From an uncultured beta proteobacterium (GTDB lineage: Bacteria > Pseudomonadota > Gammaproteobacteria > Burkholderiales > SG8-39), in the NCBI GenBank assembly GCA_902826155.1, contig CADEDU010000075.1, forward strand, positions 12,610 through 22,880: 10,271 nucleotides of DNA. Direction: 5' to 3'. Under the pieces are notes generated by a model. That model ran no database searches. It had not been told where the DNA came from and saw nothing but the letters and a program-made list of their open reading frames with translations. Position numbers and translations under genes: made by a program. Shown here piece after piece: positions 1 through 6,898 of the stretch. Within the stretch, counting starts at the first letter, position 1. The number at the start of each line of letters is the position of its first letter.

Positions 1-939
1 TCCGAACCGCTCAGGCTCGAGCTCAAGGGCACCACGATCCCGGTGATCGCCGTGATGGTTCCCACTTGCTCGCTGAGCGAGCTGGCTGCTGCCCTCGAAG
101 CGAAGGTCGGCAGTGCGCGCGCCTTCTTCGAAGGCGAAGCGGCGCTGCTCGATGTCTCGCGCTGCGACGACGCGTCGGCGTTGCAGGCCGAAGACGCCGC
201 GAGCCGCGCCATCGACTACGCCGCGCTGGCGGCATTGGTGCGTGGCTACGGCATGGCACCGGTTGCGGTGCGTGGCGCGCCAGAGGCAGACGTCGAGCGA
301 ATCCAGGCTGCGGGGCTGGCGGTCGTGGCTGGCGTCGCGCCGGCGCGTCCGCGTTCTGGCGACGCCTTGGCGGCGACGGCTGGCGTCTCGAGTGCGATGG
401 CTGCGACGGCTGCCGCGCCTGCCACCACTGCCGCGTCCCCTGACCCGATCAGCGCATCGCTCACTGCTTGCCCCGCATCGCCGTCCTCGTCCGAGTCCGA
501 CATCGTGCAAGGTGAGCTCGGTCTGGACGAGCCGAACCCGGCAGCGCTCGGCGCTCCAGGCAGTAATGCTGCCGCAGTCGCCAGCACCGACATCGGCGCG
601 ATGGTGATCGACAAGGCGCTGCGCTCCGGACAGCGCGTGTATGCCAAAGGTCGCGATCTGGTGGTGCTCGCGCAGGTCAATCCGGGCGCGGAACTCATCG
701 CCGACGGCAGCATCCACTGTTATGCCCCGCTGCGCGGCCGCGCCGTCGCGGGCGCCAACGGCAACACCAAGGCGACGATCTTCGCCTCGAACTTCCAGGC
801 CGAGCTGGTCTCGATCGCCGGCGTCTACAAGAACTTCGAATCGATCCCGGCCGAAGTCGTCGGTCGGCAGATGTGTGTGCGCTTGCGTGAGCAGGACGGC
901 GCATCGCGCATCGCGTTGGAACCCATCAGTACCGAGTGA
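1..939 (+). CDS. minC: Septum site-determining protein MinC (5' end cut by window edge)
   Basis: MinC is the FtsZ-antagonising half of the MinCD division inhibitor and is carried to the membrane by MinD. The reading frame is open from base 1, and the first visible residues (SEPLRLELKG) match the beginning of the MinC N-domain, so probably only the start codon or a few codons are missing. The N-terminal FtsZ-inhibiting domain covers about visible residues 1-113. The C-terminal beta-helix domain, which dimerises and binds MinD, starts near residue 201 and carries the RSGQR motif (208-212), GAELIADGSIH and AELVSIAGVY, all close to E. coli MinC. Between them lies an Ala/Ser/Pro/Thr-rich linker of roughly 80 residues, which makes the protein at least 312 aa against 231 in E. 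coli. It leads the minCDE operon, 34 nt before minD. A downstream in-frame GTG at 43 would remove the first beta strand and is not a credible start. Confidence 0.96.
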   Translation, partial: SEPLRLELKGTTIPVIAVMVPTCSLSELAAALEAKVGSARAFFEGEAALLDVSRCDDASALQAEDAASRAIDYAALAALVRGYGMAPVAVRGAPEADVERIQAAGLAVVAGVAPARPRSGDALAATAGVSSAMAATAAAPATTAASPDPISASLTACPASPSSSESDIVQGELGLDEPNPAALGAPGSNAAAVASTDIGAMVIDKALRSGQRVYAKGRDLVVLAQVNPGAELIADGSIHCYAPLRGRAVAGANGNTKATIFASNFQAELVSIAGVYKNFESIPAEVVGRQMCVRLREQDGASRIALEPISTE

Positions 940-957
940 CTCCGGTCACGCAACAAC

Positions 958-963
958 AAGGAG
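958..963 (+). promoter_or_regulatory. Ribosome binding site of minD
   Basis: AAGGAG lies 10 nt before the ATG at 974. It matters because it supports the upstream start, and therefore an N-terminal extension of MinD. There is no comparable site nearer to the conserved RIIVVTSGKGG beginning at about 1061, and no in-frame ATG between 980 and that block. Confidence 0.7.
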
Positions 964-973
964 CACCACGTCC

Positions 974-1873
974 ATGCAGATGCAAGTGAAGGATGCAACC
1001 ATCCCCAGCGAGCGCGACGAGAGCAGCGCACCCAAACGCGCGGCCAGCAAGCAGACGACGCGCATCATCGTCGTGACCTCGGGCAAGGGCGGGGTCGGCA
1101 AGACCACAACCAGCGCGAGCTTCGCCACCGGACTGGCACAGGCCGGCCACAAGACGGTGGTGATCGATTTCGACGTGGGCCTGCGCAACCTCGATCTGAT
1201 CATGGGCTGCGAGCGGCGCGTCGTGTACGACCTGGTGAACGTCATCCAGGGTGAGGCCAACGTGCAGCAGGCGCTGATCCGCGACAAGCACTGCGAGAAC
1301 CTCTACGTCCTGCCGGCTTCGCAGACGCGCGACAAGGACGCCCTCTCCGAAGAAGGCGTCGAGAAAGTGCTTGATGCGCTGAGGGAGATGAAGTTCGACT
1401 ACATCGTGTGCGATTCGCCCGCGGGCATCGAACGCGGGGCGGTGATGGCGCTCACGTTCGCCGACGAGGCGATCATCGTGACCAACCCCGAAGTGAGTTC
1501 GGTGCGCGACTCCGACAGGATCCTGGGCATCCTGCAGGCGAAATCACGACGCGCGGTCGATGGCCGGGATCCGGTGAAGGAACACCTGCTGGTCACGCGC
1601 TACACGCCGAAGCGGGTGGAAGCCGGCGAGATGATGTCGTTCAAAGACGTGCAGGATCTGCTCAAGATCCCGATGCTCGGCGTGATTCCGGAATCGGAGA
1701 TCGTGCTGCAGGCCTCCAATCAGGGCATTCCGGCGATCCACATGGCCGGAACGATTGTGTCGGAGGCCTACGGCGATATGGTGGCGCGCTTCCTCGGTGA
1801 AGAGCGGCCGCTGCGGTTCACCGCCGCCGAGAAGGCCGGCTTCCTGCAACGCCTGTTCGGAGCCAAGAAATGA
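974..1873 (+). CDS. minD: Septum site-determining ATPase MinD, with N-terminal extension
   Basis: MinD is a ParA/MinD-type ATPase that dimerises on ATP, binds the membrane, recruits MinC and is released by MinE. The deviant Walker A motif KGGVGKTT is at residues 38-45, with the signature lysine at 38. The DFDVGLRNLDL segment follows at 65-75. Further on come VCDSPAGIE, TNPEVSSVRDSDRILGIL and LGVIPE, all nearly identical to E. coli MinD. The C-terminus EKAGFLQRLFGAKK is the amphipathic membrane-targeting helix. The protein is 299 aa against 270 in E. coli. Most of the excess is a polar, charged N-terminal stretch (about residues 1-28) ahead of the first beta strand, whereas canonical MinD begins almost directly with RIIVVTSGKGG. 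The start at 974 was chosen for its AAGGAG; GTG at 986 is a weaker alternative that would still leave an extension. The stop overlaps the minE start. Confidence 0.97.
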   Translation: MQMQVKDATIPSERDESSAPKRAASKQTTRIIVVTSGKGGVGKTTTSASFATGLAQAGHKTVVIDFDVGLRNLDLIMGCERRVVYDLVNVIQGEANVQQALIRDKHCENLYVLPASQTRDKDALSEEGVEKVLDALREMKFDYIVCDSPAGIERGAVMALTFADEAIIVTNPEVSSVRDSDRILGILQAKSRRAVDGRDPVKEHLLVTRYTPKRVEAGEMMSFKDVQDLLKIPMLGVIPESEIVLQASNQGIPAIHMAGTIVSEAYGDMVARFLGEERPLRFTAAEKAGFLQRLFGAKK

Positions 1874-2166
1874 TTTCGATCCTGAAATCGATTTTCGGAA
1901 CCCGGGCGCCCACGTCGGCATCGGTGGCCAAGGATCGCCTGCAGCTCATCATCATGCAGGAGCGGTCAGGCCAGTCGAATACACCCGACTTTCTGCCCGA
2001 TCTGCAACGCGAGCTGCTCGACGTGATCGTCAAGTACGTCAAGGTCGATCCGAGCGCGATCAAGGTCGAAATGGATCGCAGCGACACCGTCGACTCGTTG
2101 CTCATCAACATCGCCTTGCCCGATGTGAGCGCGAACGCGGTGGCGCCTGAGGCGGCGACGGTCTGA
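1870..2166 (+). CDS. minE: Cell division topological specificity factor MinE
   Basis: MinE stimulates MinD ATPase activity and drives the pole-to-pole oscillation, restricting division inhibition to the cell ends. The 98-aa product is near the usual size (88 aa in E. coli). It starts with a short amphipathic membrane-binding segment (MISILKSIFG, 1-10). The MinD-contacting helix follows (KDRLQLIIMQER, about 21-32), then the topological-specificity dimer domain with FLPDLQRELLDVIVKYVKVDP. The tail after about residue 86 is Ala/Val-rich and nonconserved. The ATG overlaps the minD stop as ATGA, so translation is probably coupled. It is the last gene of the min operon, since the next gene has its own promoter-like element after a 201-nt gap. 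Confidence 0.96.
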   Translation: MISILKSIFGTRAPTSASVAKDRLQLIIMQERSGQSNTPDFLPDLQRELLDVIVKYVKVDPSAIKVEMDRSDTVDSLLINIALPDVSANAVAPEAATV

Positions 2167-2237
2167 CGGTTGGATCCAGCGTGATCTGATCGCTGACGCG
2201 ACCACGACGCGTACATCGGTCACGTGAGCCGGTGACA

Positions 2238-2291
2238 CAGCGCGGCCAAGCGGCGCTTTAGACGCAGCACGGCCAAGCGGCGTTTCAAACG
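2238..2291. repeat. Two-copy 27-bp tandem direct repeat downstream of minE
   Basis: Unit 1 (2238-2264) and unit 2 (2265-2291) match at 23 of 27 positions. Both contain the core CGGCCAAGCGGCG. The mismatches fall at unit positions 5, 19, 22 and 24 and are all transitions. Unit 1 can fold as a weak hairpin (AGCGC 2239-2243 with GCGCT 2253-2257) followed by TTTA, a possible but poor terminator for minCDE. Unit 2 cannot form the same stem cleanly. No gene is evident here, although the array is open in one frame on each strand. Confidence 0.75.
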
Positions 2292-2320
2292 AATTCCTCG
2301 GGGGAGCGCTCGCATATAAT
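2292..2320 (+). promoter_or_regulatory. Putative sigma70-type promoter for the MFS/esterase unit
   Basis: A perfect -10 hexamer TATAAT lies at 2315-2320 in otherwise GC-rich DNA, 47 nt before the GTG start at 2368. At a 17-nt spacing the -35 position (2292-2297) reads AATTCC, a poor match to TTGACA. This is therefore a strong -10 with a weak -35, possibly activator-dependent. It sits directly after the tandem repeat. Confidence 0.5.
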
Positions 2321-2367
2321 CGCCGCTCACCCGCGCGGGGCGTTCGCTCCGCTTTTCGAGGATTCGT

Positions 2368-3567
2368 GTGGATCACGTTCGTCGCAACGTTTTTGTCCTG
2401 GCCGCCTGCCAGGCGCTGCTCTTCACCAACAACTCCACCGTCATCGCAGTCAATGGTCTGGCCGGACGTGAACTGGCCACCGCCGCCGGGTTAGGTCCCG
2501 GGTTTGCCACGGTCCCGGTAACCTGCTGGGTCATCGGCGGCGCGGTCAACGCGATGATCGCCGCGCAATTCATGAAGCGGTTCGGTCGTCGCGCCGGGTT
2601 CAGCACCGGCGCGTGCATCGGCATCGTCGGCGCGCTCATCGCGGCGTTCGCCATCTACATCCAGAGCTTCGCGCTGTTGTGTCTGGCCACTTTCGTGCTC
2701 GGCGGCTACAACGCCTTCGGCCAGCAGTACCGATTCGCCGCGGCCGATGCATCGCCTCATCATTTCAAGGCGCAGGCGATCTCGCTGGTCCTCGCCGGCG
2801 GCCTGGTCGGCGGTCTGATCGGACCGGAATCGAGCAAGATCACCATCGAATGGTTCTCCACCAAATTCCTGGGTGCCTACCTGGGCCTGATCTTCTTCAT
2901 GGTCATGGTGATCCTGGTGCTGCAGTTGCTTCGCATCCCGCGCGAGGAGCAAAGCAAACTCGATGAACCCGCGCGGTCGTGGCAGCAACTGGCGATGCAA
3001 CCCAAGTTCGCGATCGCGGTGTTGTGTGCCGCGCTGAGCTATGCGGTGATGAATCTGCTGATGACGGCTACGCCTCTGGCGATGACTGCGTTATGCGGAC
3101 ATCCCTACAGCGCGGCGGCGAGCGTGATCGGCTGGCACGTGATCGGCATGTTCGCCCCGTCGTTCTTCACCGGCTCGTTGATCAAGAAGTTCGGCGTGCT
3201 GAACGTGATGTTCGCCGGCCTGTTGCTGAACTTCATCACGATCGGTGTCGCACTCTCCGGCATCACCGTTGCGCATTTCTGGTGGGCGATGGTCATCCTC
3301 GGGGTGGGCTGGAACTTCATGTACATCGGCGCGACCGCGATGCTCACCGAGGTTTACCGTCCGTCCGAGCGTGCCAAGGCGCAGGGGTTCAACGACTTCT
3401 GCATCTTTCTGATCATGGTGGCCTCGTCGTTCTCGTCGGGCTTCCTGCTCGATCGCAACGGTTGGGAGCTGCTCAACTACGTCTCCTCCGTGCTGCTCGT
3501 CATCACAGGCATCGCGCTGATCTGGCTGATGTTGCGTACGCGTATCGCGCCGGCCGCAGCGGCCTAG
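2368..3567 (+). CDS. MFS transporter (12-TM, substrate unknown)
   Basis: This is an integral inner-membrane carrier of the major facilitator superfamily, 399 aa, which is the usual size for a 12-helix member. Alternating hydrophobic segments cover the whole length, starting with helix 1 at about residues 7-30. A charged loop after helix 2 (QFMKRFGRRAGF, about 67-78) sits where MFS motif A lies but lacks its usual aspartate. A matching loop in the second half reads LIKKFG. The segment GWNFMYIGATAMLTEVYRPSERAKAQGFNDF (from about residue 314) is typical of a broad MFS subgroup annotated only as MFS transporter. The start is GTG at 2368, with GAGGA (2358-2362) five nt upstream. The esterase gene follows after 19 nt, so co-transcription is likely. 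I cannot infer the substrate. Confidence 0.9.
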   Translation: MDHVRRNVFVLAACQALLFTNNSTVIAVNGLAGRELATAAGLGPGFATVPVTCWVIGGAVNAMIAAQFMKRFGRRAGFSTGACIGIVGALIAAFAIYIQSFALLCLATFVLGGYNAFGQQYRFAAADASPHHFKAQAISLVLAGGLVGGLIGPESSKITIEWFSTKFLGAYLGLIFFMVMVILVLQLLRIPREEQSKLDEPARSWQQLAMQPKFAIAVLCAALSYAVMNLLMTATPLAMTALCGHPYSAAASVIGWHVIGMFAPSFFTGSLIKKFGVLNVMFAGLLLNFITIGVALSGITVAHFWWAMVILGVGWNFMYIGATAMLTEVYRPSERAKAQGFNDFCIFLIMVASSFSSGFLLDRNGWELLNYVSSVLLVITGIALIWLMLRTRIAPAAAA

Positions 3568-3586
3568 TTCATTAACGGGAGTTCGC

Positions 3587-4570
3587 ATGCCACTCGATCC
3601 GCAAGCCGTCACTCTGCTCGAACGCATCAAGGCCGCGAATGCACCGCAGTACTGGGAGGTAAGCGCGCCCCAAGCGCGCGAGCTCTACGTGAAGACGCGC
3701 GCGGCCGTATCGCCGCCGTTGCCTGAGGTCGCGCACGTGGAGAACATGCGTATGCCCGGGCCCGCCGGCGAGATCGCGCTGCGGTACTACCGCGCGCACG
3801 GCACGAAGGCCGACGACCTGCTGCCAGCGCTGGTGTACTTCCACGGCGGCGGCTGGGTGATCGGTGATCTCGACACGCACGACAATCTGTGCCGCGCGCT
3901 CGCCAATGCCGGTCGCTGCGCGGTGGTGTCGGTCGACTATCGACTGGCGCCCGAGCACAAATTCCCCGGCGCGGTCGATGACTCGATCGCGGCGACGCAC
4001 TGGGTGCATGCCAACGCCGCCCGATTGAAAGTCGATGAATCACGCATCGCGGTCGGCGGCGACAGTGCCGGCGGCAATCTGGCAGCCGTGGTGTCCCTGC
4101 ACTTTCGCGACACCTGGGGGCCGAAGCTCAGCCTGCAACTGCTGGCCTATCCCGCTCTCGATTTCACAAATACCACTGCGTCGCATCGCGACTTCGCCGA
4201 CGGCTATCTGCTGACGAAGAAGTCGATGGAATGGTTCGCCGAGCAATATCTCAACGGTCCGCAAGACGTGCGTGACTGGCGCGCCTCGCCCATCTTCGCC
4301 ACCGATCTGTCCAAGCTGCCGCCGGCGTTCGTCATCACCGCCGGTTTCGATCCGTTGCGTGACGAGGGCAAGGCCTTCGCCGAAAAGCTCCAGGCCGCGG
4401 GCGTGAGCGTGACCTACGAATGCTTCGAGGGCATGATCCACGGCTTCATGGGCATGGGTGGCGTGCTCGCCGCCGGCAATCACGCGATCTACCGGGCCGG
4501 CCAGGCGCTGCGCACCGCCTTCGCCTCGGCGAGCGAGAGCCAAACGGCCGCATTGCATCGCACGCGTTGA
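3587..4570 (+). CDS. Alpha/beta hydrolase, HSL family (family IV) esterase/lipase
   Basis: This predicted carboxylesterase belongs to the bacterial hormone-sensitive-lipase family (alpha/beta hydrolase fold 3) and probably acts in the cytoplasm, as no signal peptide is visible. All hallmarks are present in the 327-aa product. The oxyanion-hole motif HGGG is at residues 86-89. DYRLAPEHKFP is at about 117-127. The nucleophile motif GDSAGG places the catalytic serine at 160. The acid is Asp255 in FDPLRDEG and the base is His285 in IHGF. The N-terminal cap helices (about 1-50) are present. Such enzymes hydrolyse short-chain acyl and aryl esters; the natural substrate here is unknown. The ATG is preceded by GGGAG (3577-3581). 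It follows the MFS gene by 19 nt, suggesting a linked uptake and hydrolysis pair. Confidence 0.94.
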   Translation: MPLDPQAVTLLERIKAANAPQYWEVSAPQARELYVKTRAAVSPPLPEVAHVENMRMPGPAGEIALRYYRAHGTKADDLLPALVYFHGGGWVIGDLDTHDNLCRALANAGRCAVVSVDYRLAPEHKFPGAVDDSIAATHWVHANAARLKVDESRIAVGGDSAGGNLAAVVSLHFRDTWGPKLSLQLLAYPALDFTNTTASHRDFADGYLLTKKSMEWFAEQYLNGPQDVRDWRASPIFATDLSKLPPAFVITAGFDPLRDEGKAFAEKLQAAGVSVTYECFEGMIHGFMGMGGVLAAGNHAIYRAGQALRTAFASASESQTAALHRTR

Positions 4571-4594
4571 GCGGTCGTGGCGAAGGCGCATCAT

Positions 4595-4613
4595 CGCGGT
4601 CGCATCCACCGCG
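4595..4613 (+). other. Small GC-rich hairpin between esterase and molybdoenzyme genes
   Basis: CGCGGT (4595-4600) and ACCGCG (4608-4613) form a perfect 6-bp stem with a 7-nt loop, 24 nt after the esterase stop. There is no T-run after it, so it is not a convincing intrinsic terminator. It may attenuate read-through or stabilise the upstream mRNA. The rest of the 120-nt gap shows no clear promoter. Confidence 0.3.
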
Positions 4614-4690
4614 CTGGCAACGAACCGAGTGCATCATCCAGCTCTTCGCGTCTGGGGCGCAGCCGTTTGACCGACATATAGGAGCTTCAC

Positions 4691-6838
4691 ATGGGCAGCG
4701 ACGATCTTCGCGTCTCCATGCAGTCCCTCAGCAGCGAGTCAGGCGGGCAGGAGGTGCGCGTCGTCAAAGGCGCGTGCCCGCACGATTGCCCGGACACCTG
4801 CGCGCTGGAGACGACCGTCGAGAACGGCGTCGCCACCAAGGTCGCCGGCGCCAAGGACCATCCGTTCACCGCGGGTACGCTGTGCACCAAGGTCTCGCGC
4901 TATCTGGAGCGCACCTACGCCAAGGATCGCGTCGTCTATCCGCATCGGCGCGTCGGCGGTAAAGGTCCGGGCAAAGGCCGCTGGGAACGCATCAGCTGGG
5001 ACGAAGCGCTCGACACCATCGCCGCGAAATTCAAGGCGATTGCAGCCTCGGCCGACGGCCCGCAATCGATCTGCCCCTACAGCTACGCGGGCACGATGGG
5101 CCTGCTCAACTATGCCGGCATGGATCGGCGCTTCTTCTACCACCTGGGCGCATCGCAGCTCGACCGGTCGTTGTGTTCGTCGGCCGGGCGCGCCGGCATC
5201 AAGATCACGTTGGGTGGCAGCGTCGGCATGGACCCGGAGCGCGTCGAAGACGCGAAGCTCATCCTCATCTGGGGCTCGAACCCGATCACCTCCAATCTGC
5301 ACTACTGGTCGCGCGTGCAGGAGGCCAAGCGGCGCGGAGCCAAGGTGATCGCGATCGATCCGTATCGCAGCCTCTCGGCCGAGAAGTGCAACGAGCACAT
5401 TGCGCCGTTGCCCGGCACCGACGCGGCTCTTGCACTGGGGATGGTGCACGTCATCATCAACGAGCAGCGGATCGACGCCGACTACGTCGCCAACTACACG
5501 CTCGGCTTCGATGCGCTCAAGCAGCGCGTGCAGGAATATCCGCCGGAGCGGGTCGCTCGCATCTGCGGCATCAGTGCCGATACGGTGGTGCGGCTGGCAC
5601 GCGAATACGCCGCGACGAAACCGTCGGCGATCCGCGTCAACTTCGGATTGCAGCGTCATCGCGGCGGCGGCGCGGCGGTGCGCGCCATCACCTGCCTGCC
5701 GGCGCTGGTGGGTGCCTGGCGCGAGGCGGCCGGCGGCGTGCTGCTCGCGACCGGCGATTTCTACTCGATGAATCACCAGGCGCTCGAGCGGCCCGATCTG
5801 ATCTGGAACAACCCGCGCACGATCAATGCCGCGGCGATCGGCGATGCGCTGCTCGAAGCGCAACCCCCGATCCGCGCGCTGTTCGTCTACAACTCCAACC
5901 CGGTGACGGTCGCCCCGGATTCCGAAAAGGTGGTCCGAGGCTTTTCGCGCAGCGATCTGTTCACGGTCGTGCACGACGTGTTCTTCACCGACACCGCCGA
6001 CTACGCCGACATCTTTCTGCCGGCCACCACGCAGCTCGAGCACCTCGACATCCACAAGTCGTACGGTCACCTGTACGTGATGCTCAATCAGCCGGCGATC
6101 GCACCGGTGGGTGAGGCGTTGCCCAACACCGAGGTGTTCCGGCGCCTGGCACGCAAGCTCGGCCTCACCGAGCCCTCACTGTCCGACTCCGACGAAACCA
6201 TGGTGCGCCAGGCGCTCGAATCGAACCACGCGCGCATGGCCGGTATCGGCTTCGATGAACTCAAACGCAACGGATGGCAGCGCTTGAACGTGCCGCAGCA
6301 CTATGCCCCGTTCGCGCAGGGCAACTTTCCCACGCCCTCGGGCAAGTGCGAGTTCTACAGCGAGACCGCCAAGGCGATGGGACTCGACCCGTTGCCGCAG
6401 TTCGTCGCACCGAAGGAATCGGTGCAGAGCGCGCCTGAACTCGGTCAGCGCTTTCCGCTGGCGATGATTTCGCCGCCGCAGCGCAACGCACTCAACTCGT
6501 CGTTCGCCAATCTGCCGCTGTTCCTGGAAAGCGAGAAGGAACCGCACCTGGACATCCATCCGAGCGATGCGGCTGCCCGCGGCATCAAGGAGGGCGACTG
6601 GGTGCGAATCTTCAATGATCGCGGCGCCTTCGGCGCGCGCGCGCGGGTGAGCGATCGGGCGCGCGCCGGTTGCGTCGTCGCGGTGTCGCTGTGGTGGCGC
6701 AAGCTCGCCCCCGACGGTACCAACGCCAACCAGGTGACCTCGCAGGCGCTGGCTGACATGGGTAACGCGGCGACGTACTACGACGCGCTGGTCGAAGTGC
6801 AGCGTGCGACCGGGCCCGAGATCACGCGCGTTGCGTGA
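4691..6838 (+). CDS. Molybdopterin-dependent oxidoreductase (DMSO reductase superfamily) with 4Fe-4S site
   Basis: This is a catalytic subunit of the bis-MGD molybdoenzyme superfamily, 715 aa. An N-terminal 4Fe-4S binding site is formed by Cys29, Cys33, Cys37 and Cys65 (CPHDCPDTC ... GTLC). Cys162 in SLCSSAG aligns by context with the Mo/W-ligating Cys or Sec of NapA and formate dehydrogenases. The central molybdopterin domain includes ILIWGSNPITSN, VIAIDP and the ADIFLPATTQLEH block. The C-terminal dinucleotide-binding domain runs from about 588 (FPLAMISPPQRNALNSSF ... LDIHPSDAAARGIKEGDWVRIFN). There is no twin-arginine leader, so a cytoplasmic location is expected. No iron-sulfur partner subunit, membrane anchor or dedicated chaperone is encoded in the window. 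AGGAG (4680-4684) lies 6 nt before the ATG. The family holds dehydrogenases, reductases, hydratases and transhydroxylases, so the reaction is undetermined. Confidence 0.93.
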   Translation: MGSDDLRVSMQSLSSESGGQEVRVVKGACPHDCPDTCALETTVENGVATKVAGAKDHPFTAGTLCTKVSRYLERTYAKDRVVYPHRRVGGKGPGKGRWERISWDEALDTIAAKFKAIAASADGPQSICPYSYAGTMGLLNYAGMDRRFFYHLGASQLDRSLCSSAGRAGIKITLGGSVGMDPERVEDAKLILIWGSNPITSNLHYWSRVQEAKRRGAKVIAIDPYRSLSAEKCNEHIAPLPGTDAALALGMVHVIINEQRIDADYVANYTLGFDALKQRVQEYPPERVARICGISADTVVRLAREYAATKPSAIRVNFGLQRHRGGGAAVRAITCLPALVGAWREAAGGVLLATGDFYSMNHQALERPDLIWNNPRTINAAAIGDALLEAQPPIRALFVYNSNPVTVAPDSEKVVRGFSRSDLFTVVHDVFFTDTADYADIFLPATTQLEHLDIHKSYGHLYVMLNQPAIAPVGEALPNTEVFRRLARKLGLTEPSLSDSDETMVRQALESNHARMAGIGFDELKRNGWQRLNVPQHYAPFAQGNFPTPSGKCEFYSETAKAMGLDPLPQFVAPKESVQSAPELGQRFPLAMISPPQRNALNSSFANLPLFLESEKEPHLDIHPSDAAARGIKEGDWVRIFNDRGAFGARARVSDRARAGCVVAVSLWWRKLAPDGTNANQVTSQALADMGNAATYYDALVEVQRATGPEITRVA

Positions 6839-6885
6839 GGCTCGTCCATCAAGGCTCGCCCGACCGGCCGTAGCGCGCGGGTGAC

Positions 6886-6893
6886 AAGGAGAT
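6886..6893 (+). promoter_or_regulatory. Shine-Dalgarno site deciding the amidohydrolase start (or coding Arg-Arg)
   Basis: AAGGAGAT lies 5 nt before GTG 6899 and is the strongest Shine-Dalgarno match in this stretch. If translation began at GTG 6881 instead, the same bases would encode the two arginines of TRRSFVR through AGG and AGA codons, which are uncommon in this GC-rich sequence. GTG 6881 itself has no visible Shine-Dalgarno upstream. Confidence 0.6.
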
Positions 6894-6898
6894 CTTTC

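Noticed and set aside
641..973. An in-frame upstream extension of minD starting at 641 inside minC
   Set aside because: The extra residues are an Arg/Ser-rich out-of-frame reading of the conserved MinC C-domain. The AAGGAG site supports initiation at 974.
2218..2236. GTCAC/GTGAC inverted repeat downstream of minE as a terminator or operator
   Set aside because: It has only five base pairs, no T-run and no partner site, which is too weak to annotate.
4595..4613. Same loop sequence CGCATCC in the hairpins at 4595-4613 and 9807-9829, suggesting a shared RNA element
   Set aside because: The stems are unrelated, and the 7-mer also occurs inside coding sequence near 2933, so coincidence is the simpler explanation.
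4640..4690. Promoter just before the molybdoenzyme gene (TTGACC and CATATA)
   Set aside because: The two elements are only a few bases apart, not about 17, and no other -35/-10 pair is convincing.
4739..6070. A 443-codon minus-strand open frame opposite the molybdoenzyme gene
   Set aside because: It is entirely antisense to a gene with clear motifs, has Arg/Asp/Val-biased composition, no domain and no ribosome binding site that I can support.
6838..6858. AGGCTCG repeated twice after the molybdoenzyme stop
   Set aside because: Seven bases repeated once in GC-rich DNA is expected by chance, and no stem or conserved spacing is apparent.
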